Source: Monoplex corrugatus (Eukaryota > Mollusca > Gastropoda > Littorinimorpha > Ranellidae). Taken from it: DNA of 64,000 nt. Location of the stretch: NCBI GenBank assembly GCA_030674185.1, contig CM060312.1, positions 71,905,737 through 71,969,736 of the forward strand, read 5' to 3'. The translations under genes were made by a program, and so were the position numbers. Below the pieces are notes generated by a model. It had not been told where the DNA came from and searched no databases. It saw nothing but the letters and a program-made list of their open reading frames with translations. Below, one piece after another: positions 45,497-55,689 of the stretch. Position 1 is the stretch's first letter. Every line of letters starts with the position of its first letter.

Positions 45497-45548
45497 ATCT
45501 ACCTATCTACCTATCTGTTTGTCTATTTATCTATCTATCTATCTATAT
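44815..45548. repeat. (CTAT/CTGT)n compound microsatellite
   Basis: About 730 bp of CTAT and CTGT tetramers. A CTATCTAATCTGTCTG segment recurs every 60-80 bp, so a larger unit has amplified on top of the tetramer. Confidence 0.96.
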
Positions 45549-45611
45549 TGAAATAAATACTTGTGTACAATATATGTATTAATTATGCACTGTTTACATT
45601 TCAAAACGATT

Positions 45612-45665
45612 GCCTTGTCTTGTCTTGAATTGTCTTGTCTTTTCTTGTCATGTCTCGTCACGTTA

Positions 45666-45710
<45 letters not shown>

Positions 45711-45735
45711 CATCATCATCATCATCATTTGCTGT
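45612..45735. repeat. (TTGTC)n then (ATT)n/(ATC)n
   Basis: Pentamer-like CTTGT runs followed by about 60 bp of TTA and TCA repeats. Confidence 0.9.
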
Positions 45736-46048
45736 TCTCTTTTAGTCTTGACAACATTAGATGAACTTTTCGTTTCATTGAAATGTAATTCTCTTGTCCC
45801 ACCAGTTAAATGTTTGAATAAATTCACTGCTCCACGGTTAATTCGCTAGTATGCTTTTGTGTATTTTCATTACGGAATTCCCACGTGTCTTCAGTGTTAA
45901 TTTTGTGTGCAGTTGTTATTTCCCTTTCCAGTGTCAAATTGGATTTGTTGTACCATACACAATCCATTGACATAAACCTTATGCCGTTGATTCGACCATA
46001 ATGTATTGTATATTTTGTTATGTATACACACTGAAACAGCGCATTATA

Positions 46049-46286
46049 CAGGGGGGTGCAAAAGTAGGTATACAGTAAGTATCACATCATTATTGTAATG
46101 CTTAATTCCGCTCTCGATTAGAGGAGTGTGTGAATACCGACGGCAAGCAGTTTGGGTATCTGAGGGATAAAGGCTGTGGTTGTTATTACATGTATGTGCA
46201 ATATTCATTTGTTTGTGTAATAAATGCAGTGAATATTGTACGTGTTTTCTTTTTTCATAACTGTATACCTACTTTTGCACACCCTG
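46049..46286. mobile_element. MITE of Tc1/mariner type
   Basis: 238 bp with terminal inverted repeats (46,049-46,075 and 46,261-46,286) sharing GTGCAAAAGTAGGTATACAG. Both ends start CAGGG and are flanked by TA. It has no coding capacity. The repeats differ from those of the mariner at 59.8 kb and the Tc1 at 22.2 kb, so its autonomous partner is not in this window. Confidence 0.9.
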
Positions 46287-46440
46287 TAGATTCTTGATTT
46301 CCAATATTTGTTTTCAACTATTTCGACCCTAGCCCACCTCATGCTAAAACAACAGTTCTATGATATAACCACTTTGTGTTCTAGAATACCATTGTCTCCC
46401 CTATTTCTAGGTTACTAGTATACAATCTGCCATTATCTCC

Positions 46441-46575
46441 AGTGTTGTGGTGTGGTGTGGTGTGGTGTGGTGTGTTGTGGTGTGGTGTGGTGTGGTTGGT
46501 GTGGTGGGGTGGGGTGTGATGTAGTGTGGTGTGGTGTGGTGTGGTGTGTTGTGGTGTGGTGTGGCGTGGTGTGTT
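46441..46575. repeat. (GTGTG/GTGGT)n pentamer array
   Basis: About 135 bp of GGTGT units with T insertions (TTGTGG). Its G-rich strand is the plus strand. Confidence 0.95.
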
Positions 46576-46644
46576 ACAAATACAACCCAGATCATGAAAG
46601 TAATAAGAAATCTTAATCAAAGTGATTGCCAGTGCTCAGTCGAA

Positions 46645-46760
46645 TCATCATCATAATCATGTGCCCTGCCGCATGGCGTTGGCGATCATGGCCCTCCATA
46701 TTAATCTATCCCTTGTCGCTGCAAGTACGTCTCCCACCCTCTCAATTAAATAGAAATCAG
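46645..46760 (-). repeat. 3' end fragment of an RTE-like LINE
   Basis: On minus the string GCAGCGACAAGGGATAG leads to ATCGCCAACGCCATGCGGC and a GATGAT tail. It matches the ends of the LINE copies at 52,350-52,725 and 55,690-56,175. Confidence 0.8.
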
Positions 46761-46762
46761 AA

Positions 46763-46823
46763 ACACACACACACACAAACACACACAACACACAACACAC
46801 ACACACACACACACACACAACCA

Positions 46824-46884
<61 letters not shown>
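46763..46884. repeat. (CA)n microsatellite
   Basis: CA repeats with AACAC and CCACC interruptions. Confidence 0.97.
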
Positions 46885-46887
<3 letters not shown>

Positions 46888-46895
46888 CAAGCAAA

Positions 46896-47870
46896 TCAGA
46901 AAGACATTCTGTTTAGTATTACATGTATAATGAGCAGGGTTTTGCTGGCGTGATTGGAGAGAGCAATAGTTCTGTATATGTTACAGTCTTTGATGTTTCC
47001 GCTCTTGTGTAACATGACAAATTGTTGTAGTTTCCATGTTCTACATATTCTACAGCAGAGTTGTTGCAATGCTTTAATTCTTAATTGGACAGTGTTTTTC
47101 AACAGTTCTCCAGGAAGGTTGTCTGGTCCTGGTGATTTTCCAATGTTTGACTGATGGCTGCTGAAAGTTCACTTAAGACAGGTTCTGTTCCGGAATGCCA
47201 ACAATCGAGACAGAGAGTACCCTGTGCATTTCTTGCTGTGGTGGCATCGAATAAGATTTAAACTGAATCGTATTCATGCCACCTTGTAAGAATGTCTTCT
47301 GTCTGGGTTAAAGTGGCACCATCTTTTTCTCTTGTAACACTCGTTTTGTGTTTGGGATTTGATTATGTTCATTTTCCTAAGTTTTTGGAACATCTCCATT
47401 GATTTTCTTTCCGTACTGCAATCGAAAGTTTTAGCACATTCTTGTTCTAGCCACGCTCTCTCATCTCGTCTTATTTTGGGGGGGGGGGGGTTGTTTTTTT
47501 TTCAGTTGCTTGTATTCTTCTTAGTTGTTATTTTTGCGTGCTTGACTTTTCTTTTTAGCTAGTCCTGTTACTTCGTCATTTATGCATGATATTGGTGTCT
47601 ATGCATGATATTGGTGTCTATGCATGATATTGGTGTCTATGCATGATATTGGTGTCTATGCATGATATTGGTGTCTTTCTTGTTTCTGTGCCTAGTTTTG
47701 CGTCAGCAGTTTCTGTCTACATTCGTGTTATGTTTACCCACAGTTCTTTTGGATATTTTTCGTTAACTGACCATTCTACCGATAGAGCCGAGAAACGATT
47801 TCAGTCTGAACTTGGAAAACAGTGTTTTGATCAAACACATGTAGATCTTGAACCATGGAAATGAGATATA
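46896..47870 (-). pseudogene. RTE-like LINE: linker and RT fingers, decayed
   Basis: On minus, from 47,870 down, there is a linker with SVEWSVNEKYPKEL (about 47,780), KLRKMNIIKSQTQNTSV (about 47,350) and ILTRWHEY (about 47,280). The RT finger motif HKSGNIKDCNIYRTIALSNH follows (about 46,985-47,020). Stops and shifts are frequent. Five copies of a 19-bp repeat (47,583-47,677) sit inside the linker. No endonuclease or catalytic YADD block is included. Confidence 0.75.
47583..47677. repeat. 19-bp x5 minisatellite
   Basis: Five near-perfect copies of TGCATGATATTGGTGTCTA at exact 19-bp spacing within the LINE linker. Confidence 0.97.
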
Positions 47871-48014
47871 CGTGTATCTTTCATCCTATATGCTGTTCTT
47901 TCATTATAAGTTGAGAAATTCCAAAAACATTAAAGGTTGAATACCAGGATTTTTTTATAGTTCCAACAGGTTTATATTAAAGTCACCACGAAAAAGAATA
48001 TCAATATTTTATTT

Positions 48015-48192
48015 AGAAATTATCTCCCATGTTGTTGAACTTCTCAAATCTAACATAGTTTGCGCTACCCATTCAGCTAGCATAGAAGCAGATACAAAGC
48101 ACAAAAACCGTAAGCTCAGAACACTCCTCAAAAAAGGAGCGCCCAAGCCTGCCTTTATACTCTGCAACTACCCTACTCACAACTATGAGAGA
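48015..48192 (-). repeat. Inverted repeat, left arm
   Basis: 178 bp that is the reverse complement of 48,425-48,601 with few differences (for example AGATACAAAG against CTTTGTGTCT). A TATAAA on minus (48,154-48,159) faces left. Confidence 0.9.
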
Positions 48193-48325
48193 GGAGAGAA
48201 ATAATACAATATATTGGTCTTATGTTCAAGATTGACATAGTCTTTTATTCTTGAACTGACCAAACACACACACATAGATAAGACAGAACATATACAGGGT
48301 TGCTTCCAAGGCATATAGGTAATAC

Positions 48326-48398
48326 CAAAGAAATAAGAGGGAAGCAGGGAGAATTTTTATAATATCAACCAAAGGACATCACTCTTGAGAGTCACGTA
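48326..48398 (+). repeat. Inner segment repeated in inverse at 48,602-48,676
   Basis: AAGAAATAAGAGGGAAGCAG through GAGAGTCACGT appears inverted just outside the right arm. The right arm with its extension is therefore one ~250-bp unit that is present twice more in pieces, which is what two broken LTR-like copies would leave. Confidence 0.85.
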
Positions 48399-48424
48399 GA
48401 AATTATCTCCCATGTTGTTGAACT

Positions 48425-48601
48425 TCTCTCATAGTTGTGGTAGGGTAGTTGCAGAGTATAAAGGCAGGCTTGGGCGCTCCTTTTTTGAGGAGTGTTCTGA
48501 GCTTACGGTTTTTGTGCTTTGTGTCTGCTTCTATGCTAGCTGAATGGGTAGCGCAAACTATGTTAGATTTGAGAAGTTCAACAACATGGGAGATAATTTC
48601 T
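48425..48601 (+). repeat. Inverted repeat, right arm
   Basis: Carries TATAAAGG on plus (48,457-48,464) within GCAGAGTATAAAGGCAGG. The two TATA boxes of the arms point outward, and the right one reads towards the antisense of the GPCR gene. The loop between the arms is about 232 bp. Confidence 0.9.
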
Positions 48602-48854
48602 ACGTGACTCTCAAGAGTGATGTCCTTTGGTTGATATTATAAAAATTCTCCCTGCTTCCCTCTTATTTCTTTAATATTTTATTTGTAATTCTTAATACAA
48701 AAAAGACTGAAGACTTCACAAGCACAGAGGAATTGTTCGTAAATGTTCCAGAGCTATCATAATTTTTGATGTTTTTGAGTTTGAGAGATGTAACGCATCT
48801 CATGTAATGGAATGTTTTATCTTATGATCTGACCACCACTGACGCATTACCAGT

Positions 48855-49877
48855 TTATGTTCTACAGTTGACTAATCCCCTCATGATCTTTAGGAATTCG
48901 TTTCTGAATCTCTGTCCAGTCAGACAGTACAGGTAAAAGTTCATGGAATAATTGAAATAGTAGGCACAGATAAAAATATACTGCAGCAGGTAGCTAAACG
49001 CCATTGCCTGGGCATCCTTTCCCTCAATACTTCCAATGGCTGGAGTATCCACAACATTTATGATAGTGAGAGGCAGGGTGAGTACAATGAAGGACACGGA
49101 CACAACGAGAGCTGTGAGAGTGATGGAGTTCACATTTCGTTCTCTCTCACTCTGTTGTTTATCTGTGGCAGCAAACTGGTCACCAGCTTCCTTCACCGAC
49201 GTTCTTAACTTCACCACAAGCACGATGTTACTGATCATCACACAGAAGAACGGGAGTGCAGAAGACAGACCGAGGTCAATTTTAGTCCACACGTCAGCAA
49301 GAAACCCTACGTATTGTTTACTTGGTATGCACGCTCCATTCGAAACTTCCATTCCATAAAGTAGGTGGGATTTAGCCAACGCTACAATGATGAGCAGGCT
49401 TACAATAATCCCCCAGGATGTCTTTGCCGTACAGACCACGTTCACACGATGTGGCCACACCACAGACATGGCCCTGTGCGTCACCATCACCACCACAAGC
49501 CAGGCAGAACAGGCACCAGCTGTGTTCATGATGAAGAAATCCGCCTTGCACACAATGTCATGAACCGCAAAAGCATCAATCTTTGTCACTATGGTGATCC
49601 AGTCAGGGAGTTGTCCAGTAAAATCTACACAGAGATCAGCCACAGCCAGACACAGGAAATAACGGTCCAAGGCAGAACGGTTGTCTTGAAACCGACGAAC
49701 GATGACGATAGTCATGACGTTGCCGAACACACCCAGGATAAAAGCGATGGGCAGACAGATGGTCCAGATCCATGCTGACAGCTGAACTAATGGCAGTGAG
49801 TTAAAGTCAGTGATGTCTGTTGATGGGATAGAAACACCCATGGTGATACTGGGCACAGTTATCATCAGCTGTGTCAT
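48855..49877 (-). CDS. Rhodopsin-like (class A) G protein-coupled receptor, single exon
   Basis: A 340-residue seven-helix receptor of the plasma membrane, ligand unknown, most like peptide or chemosensory receptors of molluscs (inference). Helix 1 has GNVMTIVIV (N53). Helix 2 has LAVADL (D81). Helix 3 starts at C110, which can pair with C183 in loop 2. The usual DRY is THR (133-135) followed by WPHR. Helix 5 has P209. Loop 3 is basic (QQSERERNVN). Helix 6 is FIVLTLPLTI without the CWxP motif. Helix 7 has NFYLY (313-317) in place of NPxxY. A short tail follows (RFRNEFLKIM). No stop or shift occurs. The start ATG has A at -3; a splice acceptor just upstream (TTTATAG) is possible but weak. Confidence 0.93.
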   Translation of the reverse strand: MTQLMITVPSITMGVSIPSTDITDFNSLPLVQLSAWIWTICLPIAFILGVFGNVMTIVIVRRFQDNRSALDRYFLCLAVADLCVDFTGQLPDWITIVTKIDAFAVHDIVCKADFFIMNTAGACSAWLVVVMVTHRAMSVVWPHRVNVVCTAKTSWGIIVSLLIIVALAKSHLLYGMEVSNGACIPSKQYVGFLADVWTKIDLGLSSALPFFCVMISNIVLVVKLRTSVKEAGDQFAATDKQQSERERNVNSITLTALVVSVSFIVLTLPLTIINVVDTPAIGSIEGKDAQAMAFSYLLQYIFICAYYFNYSMNFYLYCLTGQRFRNEFLKIMRGLVNCRT

Positions 49878-50265
49878 ATTTCTCCTATAAACAACCCTAG
49901 ATACACGAACCAGCTAGGTCTTTGTGAACTTTTCCTTGGGGTACACCTTGGAAATAGGATGTGTTTCTTAATGTCTCTATCACGTTAGTTCCAGTCGTGA
50001 GCTGTAATACAAGCATTAGGAACAATTAAAAAATAAGAATTAGACAAGTGAACTCAATAACATCATGAGCATCATTCCAGTTATCATGAAACCATCAATC
50101 ATTACAGAATCACAAAAACTGCCCCAGATTATGTGCCCTTTCTGCCCTGATCTCGTGATGACTTCCGTTTCCGTTTTTCCTACCGTTTCTGTCTCAGTCT
50201 TAGTCTAGAGCGTCACTGCTTGGAATGTTGGCTGCTCACATTCACTGCTCTCCGGATCCTCTACA
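49878..50265. other. 5' flank of the GPCR gene
   Basis: No TATA box or clear upstream exon is recognised. It becomes repeat-like near 50,170 (TTCCGTTTCCGTTTTTCC). Confidence 0.4.
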
Positions 50266-50269
50266 TCTG

Positions 50270-50460
50270 TCTTTCCTTCCACGACTATGCTGAAAATCTC
50301 TGGACTGTTACGGCCTGTGCATTCCTTGATGTCTCAGTTAATTTGTTCGTGGTCTTCCCCTTCCTGTCTGGACTGTTACGACCTGTCCACTCCTTGATGT
50401 TTCCTAGGTAATCTGTTTGCGGTCTTCACCTTCCTCTTTTGCCCTCGACTTTTCCCTGAA
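50270..50460 (-). repeat. Probable LINE scrap with internal tandem duplication
   Basis: CTGGACTGTTACGGCCTGTG and the next ~70 bp are repeated once (about 50,299 and 50,378), with small changes. On minus the text resembles the Lys/Arg-rich C-terminal end of LINE proteins, but the match is weak. Confidence 0.45.
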
Positions 50461-50585
50461 TGACATCTGTCATAAGAATGCATTTTTTTTTGTTTCTGGA
50501 CACATGTCCAAAGAAGGTCAGTTTCTTTTTGATGACCTACACAAGTTTTCTTCGGGTTTTCAGTTCGTCAAGTATGCTCATGTCA

Positions 50586-50647
50586 CTTCTCTTATCTTTC
50601 CAGCAAACTACAAACTCTTCTCTTATCTTTCCAGCAAACTACAAACT
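50586..50647. repeat. 31-bp tandem duplication
   Basis: Two perfect copies beginning CTTCTCTTATCTTTCCAGC. Confidence 0.97.
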
Positions 50648-50744
50648 ACAAATGGCAAACTACTGGAAATACACTGGCCAAAAATCCACAGAAACATGGA
50701 GAACTTTACCGCTTCTGTACCTCAGGTGAATTCAAATTAGGGTC

Positions 50745-50965
50745 TTCAGTGTCACTCATGGCAACCATCTTTCAAGGAAAAACAGTGGCGAAAAGGAAGA
50801 ACGGCAGACCTCCAATCTCATACATCGAGACCATAACCAACATCATGTGGCCTAAATATTCAAGAAATCGTCCACAAAAAAGTCAAAGACAGAGTGGCCT
50901 GAAGAGAGATGGCGGTGTCAAAACGTGCAGTGGCCATCACCGAACCCGGTGACACCGACAGGTGA
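50745..50965 (+). pseudogene. LINE C-terminal fragment
   Basis: Text such as AKRKNGRPPISYIETITN (about 50,779), followed in another frame by a DRVAWREM-like segment, follows the C-terminal tail of RTE/Jockey-type LINE proteins. Only about 200 bp are present. Confidence 0.55.
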
Positions 50966-50969
50966 GACA

Positions 50970-51125
50970 GATAAGGTGAGTGTCCTAGTTCGTAGGAACT
51001 GCCATTGGAGGGCCGCTGTGGTGGTATCCATACCAAAGGGCCTCTCATTCTGTTTGGCTCCAAGATGATCGATTACTGTCCTTAGTAGTGGACATAGCAG
51101 GCAGTGTCCTGGCTAAGCTGGATCA
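50970..51125 (+). repeat. Dispersed repeat J, copy 1
   Basis: The segment around GGGCCTCTCATTCTGTTTGG and GACATAGCAGGCAGTGTCCT parallels 63,190-63,330, though diverged. Confidence 0.45.
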
Positions 51126-52145
51126 GAACAGGTACTGTTGAACTCCACTGAAGAGATCCAGCAGCAAGTCAGGGTTTTCCTCTGGGTGACGATTCCAAGG
51201 CAACCTGACATGGCTGGCTCCTATGGACTTCCTGGCACTGCCACTTCGACAAATGGAGCTTGAGATCGGTGGTGTGTTGTGGAGCTAGAATGAGCGGTAT
51301 GGGACCAACGCCACTGAGACAGCGTAGAAGCTGGCACAGAAGGAAAAATTAAACAAATGACTATGTGAAACCATTACTTACAGCTATCAGGAACTGCACA
51401 ATCTCATTATTCTACCTAAGTAGTGTGTTAAAGAGTAGAGCGGAAAAAAGTGGTTAAGATTTCAACAAGTAATCATTCCATGCTGTGGTCAAAAGATTTC
51501 AACATACAATCATCCCAACGGTAGGGTGGTCCAGTGGGGCTGATCGTGCAGGACAGGGTCATCGTCCCCTCTTCCCATGGCAAATGTCATCCCCGGCTGT
51601 GGAGTGCCTGAGCTGGTTGCCAGGCAGGAGAGAAGAGTGAGGCGTGTACAGGACCGAGACCCGAAGTCCTCAGCATATGAGGCTGGTACATGTTGCCTTG
51701 CTCCCCGGTGAGGGCCCTAGGTTGGAGGGTGTTTGCTTGGATGTATGGATTTGACAACAAATCGCCTGCTAGGTGTCTCCAGGGAGCTTCTCTGATGCTC
51801 CTCTCTCAAGGGACACCAAGGGAAAATTCCTTACTCCTTTCTGGCGGTTAGGGCTGACCCAGACGAGACCATAGTTGAGTATTGGTGTGGTTACTTCCTC
51901 CTCCCTCCCTCCCCCCCCCTTACCCCACGTTAGGGAAAGCATCGGGAGACAGCTCCTTCTAGTCTCTCTGGTGAGTATGGGAGAGTGGCAGGAGTTTCAT
52001 TCTGCATAATATGATAGAACAAGCAATGCTAGTCATTATTTTTTTTAACCGTTAAAAATTGACAGACTATTTGTGTGCCCGGATCACATGTTACATCTCC
52101 AGGAATGTGCTGGAATCTGAGTTCCTGTGTAATTTGACATAGAAA
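51126..52145. other. No recognised gene
   Basis: About 1 kb of balanced-composition sequence with frequent stops on both strands. No motif was recognised. It may be old repeat DNA. A C run lies near 51,910. Confidence 0.4.
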
Positions 52146-52154
52146 CGATATTCT

Positions 52155-52190
52155 TCTTTCTTCTTCTTCTTCTTCTTCTTCTTCTTCTTC

Positions 52191-52248
<58 letters not shown>

Positions 52249-52345
52249 TATTATTATTATTATTATTATCATATTTTATTATTTTATCGTTGTTGTTGTT
52301 ATTGTTGTTATTATTATTATCATTATTATTATTATTATTATCAAA
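52155..52345. repeat. (CTT)n, (ATT)n and (GTT)n
   Basis: CTT repeats run into about 100 bp of ATT and then GTT repeats, directly before a LINE 3' fragment. Confidence 0.95.
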
Positions 52346-52349
52346 ATTA

Positions 52350-52725
52350 TTATGTTGTACGGATGCGGAGCGTGGACAGTCACCATGCAAAGTCGGAACA
52401 AGATTAAGGCAGTAAAGAACAGTAAAGAAAACAGACGAGACAATCTTGAATAAGGCAAACACAAAAAGAACATTAATGAAGAAGATGAGGAAAAGACAAG
52501 CAACATTTATAGAACATTTTATGAGGCAAGAGAAATTTGAGCACCGAGTCACAACAGGAAAGCTAGAGGGAAAAATGAACACCAGGTAGACCCGGGGAGA
52601 AAATCTTGGACGGAAATGCGGAGTGGATGAAAACAGAAAGGGTGGCAGATGTACTTCAGAGACAAGAAATAGACTTGTATGGAGGATCATGATCGCCAAC
52701 GCCATGCAGCAGGGCACACGATGAT
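52350..52725 (+). pseudogene. RTE-like LINE 3' fragment, copy 1
   Basis: Starts at a CGAWTVTMQS-like motif (about 52,363) and continues through RKRQATFIEHFMRQ (about 52,490) to a tail near ATGATCGCCAACGCCATGCA. It is parallel to 55,780-56,175. Indels break the frame repeatedly. Confidence 0.85.
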
Positions 52726-52938
52726 GATGATGACAACGATGAAGACGATGATGATGATAATGATGAGGATGATGACGATAATGATTATCATTATTGTGAT
52801 TGTTTCTTGTCGTTGTTTTTGTTACTGTTGTTGCTGCTATCATTGTTATTGTCCTTGTTGTTTTGTTGTTGCTGCTGCTGCTGCTGCTGATATCATTGTT
52901 ATTGTCGTTGTTGTTGTTCTTGTTGTTGTTGTTGTCAG
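52718..52938. repeat. (GAT)n then (GTT/GCT)n after the LINE end
   Basis: GATGAT repeats extend the LINE tail and pass into TTG/CTG runs. Confidence 0.9.
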
Positions 52939-53430
52939 CATGTTTAAAGCCAGCAGCTATTGAGAGCCATATGAGGACTGTACCATCTCAAACAAAAACA
53001 CACATACAATGTATCGATCATGCTCGATAGAAGAATGAAAAGAAAATTTAATACATGTGAACTGCATTCACGATATAACCTAAGGATAGTCCTGGTCTTG
53101 GCCATTCCGCCAAATTTATCACCAAGCGAACAAAAAAAACAAAAACAAAACAACCAAAAACATTAATATAACCTAAATACACAAAGCTTACATAAAACTC
53201 ACTTTAGTATCTAAAATAGCCGCTAAGCAGTTTGCATTCCGTAGACTTAATCAGCTGTGCAGCACCACTAATCTAACAGAAGACATCATGAAAGCTTTAG
53301 AGAGAAGGATGACAGAAAGCGAAAGAGCAAGTCAGAAAACAGTGATAGCAAGAGGAATACTAGCCAGGAATTTACAGAAGGTGAGGATATTACTTACACC
53401 GAAAGAGCCCCAGCATCTCGCGGGCGAAAT
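52939..53430 (-). repeat. Retroposon-like repeat G, copy 2 (diverged)
   Basis: Shares the TTTAAAGCC start, CCGCCAAATTTATCACC near 53,107, GACAGAAAGCGAAAGAGC near 53,311 and CCGAAAGAGCCCCAGCATC near 53,399 with copies 1 and 3. The TTG repeats before it match the tail position of the other copies. Confidence 0.65.
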
Positions 53431-53475
53431 TAAGTCTTTTAATATATGAGACACCGACTCAAAATCCTGTATATG

Positions 53476-53720
53476 TGTAGTGAGAGAGAGAGAGAGGGGG
53501 GGGGGGGGAACCGGAGAGAAGGGGAAAGAAAGAAAAGAGACAGAGAGAGAAAGACAAAAGAGAAAGACAATTGGGTGTTTGTGTGTCCGTTGAGCTTGGA
53601 GAGAGACAGCGAGAGAGAGAGACAGACAGATTGACAGACAGACAGACAGATAGACACAGGCACAGAGACCAGACGGACAGACAGACAGAGAGAGACGGAG
53701 AGAGACAGAGAGAGAGAGAA
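53476..53720. repeat. (GA)n, G-run and (GACA)n
   Basis: Purine-rich plus strand: AGAGAG, a run of G at about 53,497-53,507, then GACAGACA. Confidence 0.95.
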
Positions 53721-53721
53721 A

Positions 53722-53815
53722 ATAATTACAGTGTTTATACAGCGCTAATTCTGACAAGTCAAATTCCAAGCGCGCTCACGCATAGGCATACGCATACAAT
53801 AGACAAGACACCTTA
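53722..53815 (-). repeat. CR1-like LINE 3' end scrap
   Basis: On minus, GCGCTGTATAAACACTGTAAT resembles the GCGCTATATAAATATTGTAAT end of the LINE at 4983-5312. Confidence 0.5.
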
Positions 53816-53857
53816 CAATGTTTAACACACAGACTGAGGGAAAGCAGTGTATGTACA

Positions 53858-54225
53858 TATAATACATGCATACATACATACATACATACATACGTACATA
53901 CTTACATACATACATACATACATACATACGTACGTACGTACATACGTACGTAGGTACACACACATGCATACATACATAATACATAATGCATACATACATA
54001 CATGATACTGTCATACATACATACTACATACAAACATACATACATACATACACTTACAGTATTTAATACACAGACTGAGGAAAGCAGTTGTACATAAGTA
54101 TCATATACATACATACATACGTACGTACGTGGGTACACATGCATACATACATACATACATACATACATACATACATACATACATACTACTTACATACATA
54201 CATACATACATACATACGCAAGGCG
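53858..54225. repeat. (CATA)n and (CGTA)n microsatellite
   Basis: ACATACATAC runs with CGTACGTA patches. ACAGACTGAGG-AAAGCAGT occurs at both about 53,828 and 54,070, so a segment of about 240 bp was duplicated with the repeat. Confidence 0.93.
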
Positions 54226-54454
54226 TATACATAAGCACTACGCTAATGGCAATCTTCTGTGTGGTCTGTGTCTGAGTGTGTTGTCGTGTGCGTGTGTATC
54301 TGTGTGTTTGTTTGTTTGTAGCGTTGGTCGTCTGTTTGTAAGCGCGCACTAAACACACATTCGCAGTTGGCTCTGCTCGTATGTGTTTGTTCGCTTTGGT
54401 GCGTGTGCCTGAACGCGTAGGCATAAGCAAATACACTAATAGCAGTTTGCTCGC

Positions 54455-54497
54455 TCCTCTCTCTGCTCTCTCTCTCTCTCTCTCTACTCTCTCTCTC

Positions 54498-54547
<50 letters not shown>

Positions 54548-54813
54548 CTCTCTCTCTCTCTTCAGTATGTATTTGTGTGCATTGGTGCGTGTGTTTATGT
54601 GCGCACACATAAGCGAACATACTATGCTCTCTCTCTCCCTCTCTTTCTCTCTCTCATCGCTTTCTCTGCTCTCTACTTTCTCTGTGTGTGTGTGTGTGTG
54701 TGTGTGTGTATGAAAGAGAGAGAGTAAGTGTTAGTGTTTGTGCCCGGCGTGCTTTTGTTTCTCGCGTGCATGTCTATTTCTACACATGCGCGCAAGTGTG
54801 TGTGTGGTGTGTG

Positions 54814-54857
<44 letters not shown>

Positions 54858-54860
54858 TGC
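54455..54860. repeat. (CT)n and (GT)n microsatellites
   Basis: CT run about 54,460-54,670, GT runs about 54,682-54,710 and 54,796-54,860. Confidence 0.95.
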
Positions 54861-55689
54861 ACGCATGCGGTGGGCAATTAGCGATCTATCTTCATCCAAT
54901 TCGAATCGATCCTGCATCCATTTGTTTTAACAAGACTGTACGTGTCGCAATAATTAGCGTTATTTTAAAAAAAAAACTTTGTTCGTTACTTTCTTTATTA
55001 AAATGATGTTTTCGAGCCGAGATTTTTTCTTTCATTTTGTTGTTGTTGCTGTTGTTGTTGTTGTTTTTGTGTGTGTTTTTCTTTTTCTCTTTATTTGTCT
55101 GGTTGGTTGGTGGTAAACTTTGATTTCGACCCCTCCTCTGTTTAATTGTCTGTATATCCCAAACCGTTTGTGCGATCACAATGAAATTCAATGTACGTTT
55201 GAACAAGATTATGAAATAAATCTGTTCCCAATTGGAAAGTCATGGCTTTGATATTTGTTGAAAATATGCGGGTACATGTAAACTGTGCTTAACTTGTTGT
55301 GACTAGTTTTTATTATTATTGTATTTTGAACCGGAAGCACTTTTGATTTTGAGGTGGCATGATCCTTCGAAACTGCGAAGACGTTTTGGTTGAATGAATA
55401 ATGAAAGCATAGTCAAACGAATTCGTGTGTGGCTTCATTGGTAACCCCAACGTGGTCGACGTTATCGCCACAGATTGTCCCTGTGTATGCTGTCAACCAA
55501 CAGTAGCTCACTGTACTAGTAAACAAGTACGTGTATGTTCGCAGGCGGATGAATCAAACGAGGATTTTTATGTCCTGTAACTTTCTCCCATTTCAACAAA
55601 GTTTATACACAGAGGAATTTGTTTCACTCCCAGACATATTCATTGGACAGCAGTCCCGCTAACGAAATCCTTAACATCTACATGTAGGT
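54861..55689. other. AT-rich DNA without recognised gene
   Basis: Includes a GTT run near 55,040. No motif was found in the short frames. Confidence 0.4.

Noticed and set aside
49036..49778. Plus-strand frames across the GPCR
   Set aside because: Shadows of the receptor gene without motifs; the minus-strand frame has seven helices and family residues.
50417..50740. 107-residue frame downstream of the LINE scrap
   Set aside because: It contains a translated 31-bp tandem duplication (LSYLSSKLQTT) and shows no family motif.
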